Source of the DNA: Nitrospirota bacterium
GTDB lineage: Bacteria > Nitrospirota > Thermodesulfovibrionia > Thermodesulfovibrionales > UBA6898
DNA: 6,621 bases
Assembly: GCA_029858145.1 (NCBI GenBank)
Contig: JAOUFP010000168.1
Location: forward strand, 1-6,621
Direction of reading: 5' to 3'
The notes beneath the pieces are model-generated. The model made no database searches, was not told the DNA's origin, and saw nothing but the letters and a program-made list of their open reading frames with translations. Shown here piece after piece: positions 1-5,779 of this stretch. Every line of letters begins with the position of its first letter. Positions within the stretch are counted from its first letter, which is position 1. Made by a program: the position numbers and the translations under genes.

Positions 1-447
1 CGATATGGCATCGTCGATTTCGACAAGAAGGGAAATGTACTTTCCATCGAGGAAAAACCCAAGAAGCCCAAATCGAGATACGCGGTCACCGGTTTGTATT
101 TTTATGACAATGGAGTAATAGAAATAGCGAAGAAGATAAAGCCTTCCAGCCGGGGCGAACTGGAAATAACAGACGTGAATAAGGAATACCTGAATAAAGG
201 GACATTGAGGGTTGAACTCATGGGCAGGGGTTATACCTGGCTTGACACAGGGACCCATGAGAGCCTTCTTGAATCAGGTGAATTCATAGCGACCATAGAA
301 AAACGTCAGGGCTTGAAGATAGCCTGCATCGAAGAGATCGCGTATTCCTTGGGGTATATCACCAAGGAACAGCTTCTGCGTCTCGCGGAGCCTTTCAGAA
401 AAAACGGGTACGGCGAGTACCTGTTTAAACTTGTTGAGCAGGAGTGA
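1..447 (+). CDS. rfbA: Glucose-1-phosphate thymidylyltransferase, C-terminal part (5' end outside window)
   Basis: Frame 1 is open from the first base, so the gene enters from the left; 148 residues are present. RfbA joins glucose-1-phosphate to dTTP, giving dTDP-glucose and pyrophosphate, the first step of dTDP-L-rhamnose synthesis in the cytoplasm. The visible part has strong family wording: RYGIVDFD at the window start, EEKPKKPKS, YAVTGLYFYDN, GELEITDVN, WLDTGTHESLLESGEFIATIEKRQGLKIAC and the terminal GYGEYLFKL. The family is about 290 residues long, so roughly the first 140 residues, including the nucleotide-binding GGxGTRL-type loop, are missing here. The stop at 445-447 is followed directly by a second stop (448-450) and the rfbC start at 451. 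Identification is near certain; catalytic integrity of the N-terminal half cannot be judged. Confidence 0.97.
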   Translation, partial: RYGIVDFDKKGNVLSIEEKPKKPKSRYAVTGLYFYDNGVIEIAKKIKPSSRGELEITDVNKEYLNKGTLRVELMGRGYTWLDTGTHESLLESGEFIATIEKRQGLKIACIEEIAYSLGYITKEQLLRLAEPFRKNGYGEYLFKLVEQE

Positions 448-450
448 TAA

Positions 451-1017
451 ATGCCGTTTCTATTTACCATGCTTGAAATCCCCGGGGTCTTACTCATTCA
501 GGCAAAGAAATTCGGTGATGACAGGGGGTTCTTCATGGAGACCTATAAGCATTCGGATTTTGCGAACGCGGGCATAACAGAGCATTTTGTGCAGGACAAC
601 CATTCCAGATCTGTCAGGGGAGTGCTGAGAGGACTTCATTATCAAAAGAACCCCCATGCGCAGGGCAAACTGGTCCGCTGTCTGCAAGGCAGGATCTTTG
701 ATGTGGCAGTGGATATAAGAAGGGGAGCCGCAACCTACGGCAGATGGGCAGGGGCGGAACTTTCCGGCGACAATGATCTTATGCTCTATGTTCCTGCGGG
801 TTTCGCCCACGGTTTTTTGGTGCTGAGCGAGACCGCCGAGGTCTTGTATAAATGCACAGAGGAATATACGCCTGAAGATGACCGCGGCATACGCTGGAAT
901 GACCCGGCAATAGATATCCGCTGGCCGGTAACTGACCCGGTCCTTTCAGAAAAAGACAGGACTCAGCCGCTCCTGAAGGACGCGGACAACAATTTCGTAA
1001 TCCGGAATTCACAATGA
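451..1017 (+). CDS. rfbC: dTDP-4-dehydrorhamnose 3,5-epimerase
   Basis: RfbC (RmlC) epimerises C3 and C5 of dTDP-4-keto-6-deoxyglucose, the third step of the pathway. The 188-residue product has the usual length and cupin fold wording: FGDDRGFFMETY (21-32), DNHSRSVRGVLRGLHYQ (49-65), QGKLVRCLQGRIFDVAVDIR (71-90), VPAGFAHGF (114-122), EVLYKCTEEY (130-139). By comparison with characterised RmlC, His63 in GLHYQ is the catalytic base, paired with Asp169, and Tyr133 is the proton donor; all are present. The start at 451 is chosen over the in-frame ATG at 469 because GGAG at 441-444 lies six bases before it and because family members typically begin MPFxF. The GGAG sits inside the end of rfbA. The gene overlaps rfbD by four bases (ATGA, 1014-1017), which favours translational coupling. 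Confidence 0.98.
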   Translation: MPFLFTMLEIPGVLLIQAKKFGDDRGFFMETYKHSDFANAGITEHFVQDNHSRSVRGVLRGLHYQKNPHAQGKLVRCLQGRIFDVAVDIRRGAATYGRWAGAELSGDNDLMLYVPAGFAHGFLVLSETAEVLYKCTEEYTPEDDRGIRWNDPAIDIRWPVTDPVLSEKDRTQPLLKDADNNFVIRNSQ

Positions 1018-1871
1018 GATATCTGATAACCGGCAGAAACGGGCAGCTCGCTCAGACTTTCATAAGGAGATTTGAAAGAGAGGGGATCGAGTTCCTCGCC
1101 CCTGTTGAATCAGATTTCGACATTACTGATGTGAGCAGGGTGATGACGGTCGTTGAGGAATCAAGGCCAAGTGTTATCATTAATTGCGCTGCCTACAACC
1201 TTGTGGACCAGGCGGAAAATGAGTCTGAAAAGGCATTTGCAGTAAATGCGGAGGGGCCCAAAATACTTGCCAGGGCTGCGCAGGCACATGGCTCCTTTTT
1301 CGTACATTTCAGCTCTGATTATGTTTTTGACGGGATGAAGGAAAACGGGCTCTACCGGGAAAATGATGCCACCAACCCCCTTAATGAATACGGCAGGAGC
1401 AAACTTGAGGGAGAACATCTGGTTCGGGAAGAAAGCGGAGAATCTCTTGTTTTCAGGTTGAGCTGGGTTTTTGGCGAGGGGAAACAGAACTTTATCACAA
1501 AACTCGCGGAATGGGCTGAAAAGAGCGAATATCTGAAAATCTCCTGCGACGAATTTTCGGTGCCTACCTATACCGATACTGTAGTCGACGTGACGCTGAA
1601 GGCTCTGGACAAAGGGGTAACCGGACTCTATCACCTGACGAACAGCGGTTTTTGTTCACGGTATGAATGGGCAAAACAGATCCTCAGCAGCGCGGGGATA
1701 AAAAAATTCATCAGACCTGTATCGATGGATGTGTTCAATCTTCCGGCCAGGCGGCCGAAGTTCTCCGCCATGAGCAACCAGCTGATTGCTGATCTGTCTG
1801 GTGTTCACATCCCCACATGGGAGGAAGCCGTCAGCGCCTTCCTGCATGAGAAGGGAAGCAGGCATGAGTGA
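1014..1871 (+). CDS. rfbD: dTDP-4-dehydrorhamnose reductase
   Basis: RfbD (RmlD) reduces dTDP-4-keto-L-rhamnose to dTDP-L-rhamnose with NAD(P)H, the last step of the pathway. The 285-residue product is of usual length for this short-chain dehydrogenase-like family. Visible motifs are the nucleotide loop GRNGQLA (7-13), NCAAYNLVDQAE (57-68), FSSDYVFDG (99-107), the catalytic YGRSK pair Tyr126/Lys130, FRLSWVFGEG (147-156), SVPTYTDTVVD (182-192) and PARRPKFSAMSN (244-255). Ser101 takes the place of the usual Ser/Thr of the catalytic triad. One mild oddity is Ala13 where the family usually has the third glycine of GxxGxxG. The gene overlaps rfbC by 4 bp and rfbB by 8 bp. Confidence 0.96.
   Translation: MRYLITGRNGQLAQTFIRRFEREGIEFLAPVESDFDITDVSRVMTVVEESRPSVIINCAAYNLVDQAENESEKAFAVNAEGPKILARAAQAHGSFFVHFSSDYVFDGMKENGLYRENDATNPLNEYGRSKLEGEHLVREESGESLVFRLSWVFGEGKQNFITKLAEWAEKSEYLKISCDEFSVPTYTDTVVDVTLKALDKGVTGLYHLTNSGFCSRYEWAKQILSSAGIKKFIRPVSMDVFNLPARRPKFSAMSNQLIADLSGVHIPTWEEAVSAFLHEKGSRHE
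1852..1863 (+). promoter_or_regulatory. Ribosome binding site that fixes the rfbB start
   Basis: AGGGAA at 1852-1857 lies within the last codons of rfbD, about seven bases before ATG 1864. It supports 1864 as the rfbB start over the in-frame ATGs at 1786 and 1846, and implies ribosomes re-initiate across the 8-bp rfbD/rfbB overlap. Confidence 0.65.
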
Positions 1872-3018
1872 TATCGGAAACGCACTTCCCGCTTCTCAGG
1901 AATCCGGGTCACTAACGCCCCCCTCGGCAAACATCCTTGTTACCGGAGGGGCGGGGTTTATCGGTTCGAATTTCGTCAGGTATCTGCTCGAAAAAACTGA
2001 TTTTCATGGCACGCTCGTAAACTACGACAAGCTGACCTACGCGGGCAATCTCCTGAACCTCTCTGATATGAATGAAAAGCATGGCGGCACGTCCTACTTT
2101 TTTGTGCGCGGCGATATCCTGGATTATGAAAAGCTTAAGGATGTTTTTGACCGGTACCGCATCTCGGTCGTCGTCCACTTTGCCGCGGAGAGCCATGTGG
2201 ACCGTTCGATCTTCGGACCGAAGGATTTTATTGAAACGAATGTGAACGGGACTTTCACCCTCCTTGAGGCCGCGCGGCAGTTCTGGGCAGACAGAAAGGA
2301 TGTGCGATTTCATCACATCAGCACTGATGAGGTATACGGCTCCCTGGGCGATACAGGCTATTTTTATGAGACAACCCCCTATGACCCGAGAAGCCCCTAC
2401 TCCGCCTCCAAGGCAGCATCGGATCATATTGTCAGGGCGTATTTTCATACATACGGTTTGCCTGTGACGATTTCAAACTGTTCAAACAATTACGGTCCTT
2501 ATCACTTTCCCGAAAAACTTATTCCGCTCATCCTTTTGAATGCAATCGGGGGGAACCCGCTTCCTGTTTACGGAGACGGGAAGAATGTGAGAGACTGGCT
2601 CTATGTCGAAGACCATTGTGAAGCGGTCTGGCGTATCCTGAATAAAGGAAGGTCAGGTGAAACGTATAATGTCGGCGGCGAATGCGAGAAACAGAATATC
2701 GAGGTCGTCAGGGAAATCTGCGATATCCTGGAGGAGCTCCTTCCGCTGAAAGATAATCCAGCAGCCCAAAAGCAGGCGCCGCACATTACCCGTTACAGCG
2801 ACCTCGTCACCTTTGTCACTGACCGCCCTGGGCACGACCGGCGCTACGCGATCAACTGCGACAAAATCAAACAGGAACTGGGATGGAGACAGAAATATGA
2901 TTTTAAAAATGGTCTCAGGAATACGGTGTTATGGTACATTCACAACGGGAAATGGGTGGAGGGCGTGAGAAGCGGTGAATATACCAGATGGATTGAGACT
3001 AACTATCAGGGCCGATAA
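1864..3018 (+). CDS. rfbB: dTDP-glucose 4,6-dehydratase
   Basis: RfbB (RmlB) converts dTDP-glucose to dTDP-4-keto-6-deoxyglucose with a bound NAD+, the second pathway step. With the start at 1864 the product is 384 residues. Motifs: Rossmann GGAGFIG (28-34), NYDKLTYAGN (53-62), FAAESHVDRS (106-115), HISTDEVYG (151-159) with Thr154-Asp155-Glu156 as the expected catalytic triplet, YSASKAASDH (179-188) with Tyr179 and Lys183, NNYGPYHFPEKLIP (208-221), GDGKNVRDWLYVEDH (237-251) and DRPGHDRRYAI (320-330). The frame stays open upstream with ATGs at 1786 and 1846, but GGGA at 1853-1856, seven bases before ATG 1864, supports the shorter form. Even so, about 22 polar residues precede the core, where most members have only one to three, and no in-frame start lies closer. 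The last 20 bp overlap the convergent membrane-protein gene. Confidence 0.97.
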   Translation: MSDIGNALPASQESGSLTPPSANILVTGGAGFIGSNFVRYLLEKTDFHGTLVNYDKLTYAGNLLNLSDMNEKHGGTSYFFVRGDILDYEKLKDVFDRYRISVVVHFAAESHVDRSIFGPKDFIETNVNGTFTLLEAARQFWADRKDVRFHHISTDEVYGSLGDTGYFYETTPYDPRSPYSASKAASDHIVRAYFHTYGLPVTISNCSNNYGPYHFPEKLIPLILLNAIGGNPLPVYGDGKNVRDWLYVEDHCEAVWRILNKGRSGETYNVGGECEKQNIEVVREICDILEELLPLKDNPAAQKQAPHITRYSDLVTFVTDRPGHDRRYAINCDKIKQELGWRQKYDFKNGLRNTVLWYIHNGKWVEGVRSGEYTRWIETNYQGR

Positions 3019-4321
3019 GGGGATACCGCGCAATATTTCCATTGAATTCATCCTTATGCAGTGCGTTTATTCCGCTAAATAATCCGAGTATGAGACAGAT
3101 ATAGGTAAAAGGGATGATCTCGAAAAAAGAATGAAAGATAATTACACCCATAAAAACGGTAAATATCGCAAACAGTAAGGTATTTTTTCTGCCTTCGTGG
3201 GAATTTTTTATGGATTTATAAATAGAAACGAGACAGTAGCCTATCAAATACATATAAAATATCAATCCGGCAAATCCCTGATGAAACAACACATTGAGCA
3301 TTTCATTATGACTGTGAGCTCCGATCTTTTGAATTATAGCAAGTTCGTTTTTTTTATCGAGAATAAAAGGATGCCCGTCCCACATAATTTTGTCCCCATA
3401 CCCCCATCCTGTTAAAGGAGATTCCTTAATGGCTTTAATATTACGTTCCCAGATTTCAGTTCTATTGTTAAAAGTTCCGACCTGTTCGGCAACAAGATTC
3501 ACCGCATTCTTAAATGACGGAACTACAAGCCAAAACAACAGAAAACTGACTAGTATGCCTGTCCATAATGCCCCCATACCCCAGGGGGATACCCTGATAT
3601 TCCTGACCAGAAAAACACTCCACATGCAAGCCATGAGAATTAAAATAAGCCATCCAAACCTTGAAAGACTCAGAAAAATTGCGGCGACTGCCAGTATGAC
3701 TACTGCTCCTGACATATATTTCACATATTTTCTGCTGTCGTTAATCAGAAGAACTATACCGGAGGGCAATAAAAGATTGACTACCATGGCAAATTCATTA
3801 AGATTCTTACGGTAATGAAGCAAATGAATGTCCGGATTGACATGCGCAGTCGCATAATCGGAGAAAATCCCCTGAGCAAATGAAAAATACCCGCTCAGCA
3901 GAATAAAAACAAGAAGAAAGAACAGAAAACCCATTAAATCGGAAAGTCTACGCATGTTCTTTATCATCAGATAAACTGCGATAAACAAGAAAAGTCCGGG
4001 TAGCACTTTCTCGTTAAGTGAATCAAACGTAATTGAGGGATCAAAAGAGAAAGGGATAAGGAGATAACTAATAATCACATACGCCAGCAAGGAATAAAAA
4101 ACACGGTTTTTAAATATTGTAAAATCACTTTTCAAAAACATATAAAGCATTGATAAGATAAACGTTACATAAGGAACAATATATTTTGTATCCCCGCCTC
4201 TTTTTATATTGGTTAGGATATAAAAAATAAATAAATAAGACGAGAACTGCAGAAAAACAGAAATGATGTTCTGCATTCTGCTTATATCATTTTTATCTTT
4301 TGCTGCAATTAAAGCTCTCAT
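2999..4321 (-). CDS. O-antigen ligase / O-antigen polymerase family membrane protein (Wzy_C domain)
   Basis: A 440-residue polytopic inner-membrane protein with about 12 hydrophobic segments (approximately 20-36, 47-63, 76-92, 107-121, 127-147, 177-195, 203-218, 223-240, 250-268, 347-366, 380-398, 400-418). The family joins lipid-linked glycan to lipid A-core (WaaL) or polymerises O-units (Wzy). Supporting motifs are LSLSRFGW (217-224) and, in the long loop between helices at about 269-346, NNRTEIWERNIKAIKESPLTGWGYG (285-309, key Arg287) and GAHSHNEMLNVLFHQGFAG (334-352, His336/His338). These match the Arg and His positions important in WaaL-type enzymes. Ligase and polymerase cannot be told apart from sequence alone. 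The start (ATG, 4319-4321) has no strong Shine-Dalgarno; its ATGA overlap with an upstream ORF hints at coupling. ATG at 4274-4276 is an alternative. The gene is AT-rich: 20 G+C in 60 bases at 3241-3300, versus 31 in 60 at 2221-2280 in rfbB, suggesting a different origin. Confidence 0.9.
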   Translation of the reverse strand: MRALIAAKDKNDISRMQNIISVFLQFSSYLFIFYILTNIKRGGDTKYIVPYVTFILSMLYMFLKSDFTIFKNRVFYSLLAYVIISYLLIPFSFDPSITFDSLNEKVLPGLFLFIAVYLMIKNMRRLSDLMGFLFFLLVFILLSGYFSFAQGIFSDYATAHVNPDIHLLHYRKNLNEFAMVVNLLLPSGIVLLINDSRKYVKYMSGAVVILAVAAIFLSLSRFGWLILILMACMWSVFLVRNIRVSPWGMGALWTGILVSFLLFWLVVPSFKNAVNLVAEQVGTFNNRTEIWERNIKAIKESPLTGWGYGDKIMWDGHPFILDKKNELAIIQKIGAHSHNEMLNVLFHQGFAGLIFYMYLIGYCLVSIYKSIKNSHEGRKNTLLFAIFTVFMGVIIFHSFFEIIPFTYICLILGLFSGINALHKDEFNGNIARYPLIGPDS

Positions 4322-4596
4322 AATACGCCAGCTATTCTTCTTATCCGGCGCTTCTGACCAAAAAATAGCTTGTGAGGTAAAGCGGCCGAAAAAAGTAAAA
4401 TCCCCCGGAAAGTCGCAGAACCTGCTGGTGAAGCGTTATCAGGAAATGGCACGAGAAAGAACAAGGACAAACCTTTTCTTATTAAGACCGCAATCTTAAA
4501 CAGTAAGAAGAGAGGGCCTGTATCCGTAACAGTTATTATTAACTCTATACTTTTACGTACAGGATTTGCGCAAAAATTGAGACATTTATCCCTCAT
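4318..4596 (-). CDS. Short hypothetical ORF upstream of the ligase-like gene (uncertain)
   Basis: A 92-residue ORF that I do not recognise. It starts at ATG 4594-4596, preceded by GAGG with a five-base spacer; the frame can also be extended to ATG 4612-4614 or GTG 4615-4617. Its TGA shares an ATGA overlap with the start of the membrane-protein gene, and a good extended -10 promoter lies just upstream. The product begins MRDKCLNFCANPVRKSIE, has a hydrophobic stretch at about residues 19-48 (ELIITVTDTG through LSLFFLVPF, interrupted by RKG) and ends basic (GQKRRIRRIAGVL). Against it: no known domain, atypical residue make-up, and no clear single membrane helix or signal peptide. It may be a real small membrane-associated protein, a coupling leader for the downstream gene, or simply an open stretch of a 5' untranslated region. 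Confidence 0.35.
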   Translation of the reverse strand: MRDKCLNFCANPVRKSIELIITVTDTGPLFLLFKIAVLIRKGLSLFFLVPFPDNASPAGSATFRGILLFSAALPHKLFFGQKRRIRRIAGVL

Positions 4597-4640
4597 ATAA
4601 TCCTCTATCCCCATCACAGCAATAAGTCAACTCACAATAT

Positions 4641-4669
4641 CTTATACCATGTAACCACCCAACTGTCAC
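4641..4669 (-). promoter_or_regulatory. Candidate sigma70 promoter (extended -10) reading towards the ligase-like gene
   Basis: On the minus strand the -35 box GTGACA (complement of 4664-4669) and the -10 box TATAAG (complement of 4641-4646) are separated by exactly 17 bp. TGG immediately before the -10 supplies an extended -10 TG motif. Initiation would be near 4634, about 38 bases before the ATG at 4596 and about 310 bases before the membrane-protein ATG at 4321. Each box differs from consensus at one position. Prediction only. Confidence 0.55.
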
Positions 4670-4743
4670 GCATTATTTAACTTCAAACTGACATGCAAAA
4701 AAAAGCTACGGCAGACAAAGAAACGGATAGAACTGGCGTTATA

Positions 4744-4758
4744 TTGACCTGTTGTCAA
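4744..4758. promoter_or_regulatory. Inverted repeat over the -35 box, candidate operator
   Basis: TTGAC (4744-4748) and GTCAA (4754-4758) form a perfect 5+5 bp dyad with a five-base centre, covering the predicted -35 and the start of the spacer. A dimeric regulator bound here would be expected to block the rightward promoter. The regulator is unknown. The dyad is short and could be chance, since one arm is also the -35 consensus. Confidence 0.35.
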
Positions 4759-4773
4759 AGTTATGTCTATAAT
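4744..4773 (+). promoter_or_regulatory. Strong candidate sigma70 promoter for the glycosyltransferase gene
   Basis: TTGACC (4744-4749) and TATAAT (4768-4773) are separated by 18 bp: five of six matches at -35 and six of six at -10. Initiation would fall at about 4779-4781, giving a leader of roughly 95 bases before the GTG start at 4875. It is the best promoter match I saw in the window and fits the position at the head of a gene with no upstream co-directional neighbour. Confidence 0.7.
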
Positions 4774-4779
4774 TCGTTA

Positions 4780-4839
4780 GCCGCTATCCTGTGCAGCCAC
4801 AGCGATGTGTTTTTTTTCGGGTCCATGCTGCATAGCGGC
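4780..4839 (+). promoter_or_regulatory. Structured 5' leader of the glycosyltransferase transcript, possible attenuator
   Basis: GCCGCTAT (4780-4787) pairs perfectly with ATAGCGGC (4832-4839), and inside it GCAGC (4793-4797) pairs with GCTGC (4827-4831), leaving a five-base bulge. The enclosed part offers two mutually exclusive hairpins: CTGTG (4789-4793) with CACAG (4798-4802), or CACA (4798-4801) with TGTG (4806-4809) closed by a GCGA tetraloop and followed at once by eight T (4810-4817). The outer stem begins at the predicted transcription start. The hairpin before the T run has only four pairs, weak for an intrinsic terminator, so an attenuation role is a guess; an mRNA-stabilising 5' stem is an alternative. 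Confidence 0.4.
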
Positions 4840-4863
4840 GGATTGCTCGCACTTACGCGTATG

Positions 4864-4868
4864 AGGAG
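4864..4868 (+). promoter_or_regulatory. Ribosome binding site deciding the GTG start of the glycosyltransferase
   Basis: AGGAG lies six bases before GTG 4875-4877. No in-frame ATG exists near the conserved N-terminus, so this site and the family's usual short lead before the first beta strand (SITIITLNEE) fix the start. Confidence 0.75.
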
Positions 4869-4874
4869 AATGAG

Positions 4875-5627
4875 GTGCAGCGAGAAAAACTCTCGATAAC
4901 AATCATCACCCTTAATGAAGAACACAATATAAAGGACTGTCTTGAAAGCGTTCGCTGGGCCGACGAAATCATTGTGGTCGATTCCGGCAGCACCGACAGG
5001 ACCATCCAGATCTGCAGGGAGTACACCGACTGTATATGGACTAATCCGTGGCCCGGCATGAATGAACAAAAGCGGATCGCCATGGATCATGCGTCCCATC
5101 CCTGGGTCCTCAACATTGACGCGGACGAGCGCGTTCCCGAGGCCCTCAGAGACCGGATACTGAGGATCTTGGAAACCCGGGACAGTGACGGATACCGCTT
5201 CCCGCGGAAGAATTACTTCCTGGGCAGGTGGATGCGGCATGGCGGGTGGTATCCGGACCATGTGCTCCGTCTCTTCAGAAAAGAACGGGGAAGTTACAGC
5301 GGCATAGACCCTCATGACAAGGTGGTGGTGAAGGGAAAGGTGAGTACGATCCCCGTTCCGCTTGTCCACCACACGTATTCTTCTCTTTCACAATATGTCG
5401 CCAGACAGAATGCCTATTCAAGTGCAGCTGCCGGGGCCCTGGCACTCACGGGGAAAAAAATATCCCCCTTCCTCATCCCCCTGAAAACCATCTGGAAATT
5501 TATCGAGACCTACGTGGTCAAAATGGGTTTCCTGGACGGCTTTCATGGATATGTCGCGGCCATGGGTGCTGCGTTCAGCGCATTCTGGAAATACGTAAAG
5601 TTGTGGGAACTTACCCGCAGGAAATAG
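4875..5627 (+). CDS. Family 2 glycosyltransferase, lipopolysaccharide core type (WaaE/KdtX-like)
   Basis: A 250-residue GT-A fold, inverting family 2 glycosyltransferase; the closest relatives I recognise are the WaaE/KdtX group that adds a sugar to the LPS inner core on the cytoplasmic face of the inner membrane. It starts with GTG. Motifs: SITIITLNEEHNIKDCLES (7-25), ADEIIVVDSGSTDRT (29-43) at the nucleotide-sugar site, WVLNIDADERV (77-87) holding the metal-binding DxD (Asp82-Asp84), GYRFPRKNYFLGRW (106-119), GGWYPDHVLRLFRK (123-136) and HHTYSS (165-170). The C-terminus (about 198-247) is a hydrophobic-amphipathic stretch including GFLDGFHGYVAAMGAAFSAFWKYVKLWEL, probably for membrane association, as usual in this group. 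GC is high (39 of 60 at 5101-5160), unlike the neighbouring AT-rich membrane-protein gene. The gene probably has its own promoter at 4744-4773. Donor and acceptor sugars are not predictable. Confidence 0.92.
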   Translation: MQREKLSITIITLNEEHNIKDCLESVRWADEIIVVDSGSTDRTIQICREYTDCIWTNPWPGMNEQKRIAMDHASHPWVLNIDADERVPEALRDRILRILETRDSDGYRFPRKNYFLGRWMRHGGWYPDHVLRLFRKERGSYSGIDPHDKVVVKGKVSTIPVPLVHHTYSSLSQYVARQNAYSSAAAGALALTGKKISPFLIPLKTIWKFIETYVVKMGFLDGFHGYVAAMGAAFSAFWKYVKLWELTRRK

Positions 5628-5742
5628 CGCCCCCTATCCACGTATTCACTAATTTCAGACGCATGGCTTTGAACAAAGCGGTACAGAAGCCCCGAGCGGT
5701 TTCTTTTGCCGATAGTCCGACAGTGTGTCTATAGAAAATGAA

Positions 5743-5756
5743 GAGGCAAAAGCCTC
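5743..5756 (-). terminator. Weak hairpin, possible galE terminator
   Basis: GAGGC (5743-5747), loop AAAA, GCCTC (5752-5756) is a perfect five-pair stem. Read on the minus strand, about 60 bases after the galE stop, it is followed by TTCATTTTCTAT, which is T-rich but interrupted. The stem is short and the tract imperfect, so termination here is uncertain. Confidence 0.25.
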
Positions 5757-5762
5757 GGAGCG

Positions 5763-5779
5763 GAGCGAGAATGAGCGAG
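5763..5779 (+). repeat. Short direct repeat GAGCGAG x2
   Basis: GAGCGAG occurs at 5763-5769 and 5773-5779 with AAT between, inside a purine-rich stretch (about 5736-5783) that also has GGAGC twice just upstream (5758-5762 region and after). It may be part of a dispersed genomic repeat, but a single copy of the region cannot show this. Confidence 0.4.

Larger units (their letters stand above)
4322..4874. other. Intergenic region between the divergent ligase-like gene and the glycosyltransferase
   Basis: There are 553 bases without a gene I can name. From 4318 to 4596 lies the uncertain short minus-strand ORF described separately. From 4597 to 4874 there are two back-to-back promoter candidates, a dyad over the rightward -35, and a foldable 5' leader. 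Plus-strand open frames in this stretch (for example 4693-4899) begin upstream of the rightward promoter, have no family wording, and are unlikely to be genes. No tRNA, known riboswitch consensus, JUMPstart/ops GGCGGTAG element or insertion sequence was found by eye. Confidence 0.7.

Noticed and set aside
1786..1863. An upstream extension of rfbB giving a 410-residue protein
   Set aside because: These codons lie inside rfbD, share no family wording, and the ribosome site at 1852-1857 points to ATG 1864.
3390..3815. A 141-codon plus-strand frame antisense to the ligase-like gene
   Set aside because: It lies wholly opposite well-supported transmembrane coding sequence, has no recognisable motif, and looks like a shadow frame.
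4391..4440. Possible structured RNA or riboswitch around the small GCAG/CTGC hairpin near 4415-4425
   Set aside because: The stem has only four pairs, and the surrounding bases do not match the c-di-GMP, cobalamin or other riboswitch consensus I know.
4693..4899. A 68-codon plus-strand frame upstream of the glycosyltransferase, ending inside it
   Set aside because: It starts upstream of the predicted rightward promoter, has no family wording, and its end overlaps the strongly supported GTG start. A 12-codon version from ATG 4861 would be possible as a leader peptide, but its ATG almost abuts the Shine-Dalgarno of the main gene and nothing further supports it.
5691..5708. CCCCGAGCGG followed by TTTCTTTT as an intrinsic terminator for the glycosyltransferase
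   Set aside because: The CCG/CGG arms leave only a two-base loop, and no longer stem forms upstream, so the T-rich run alone is not enough.
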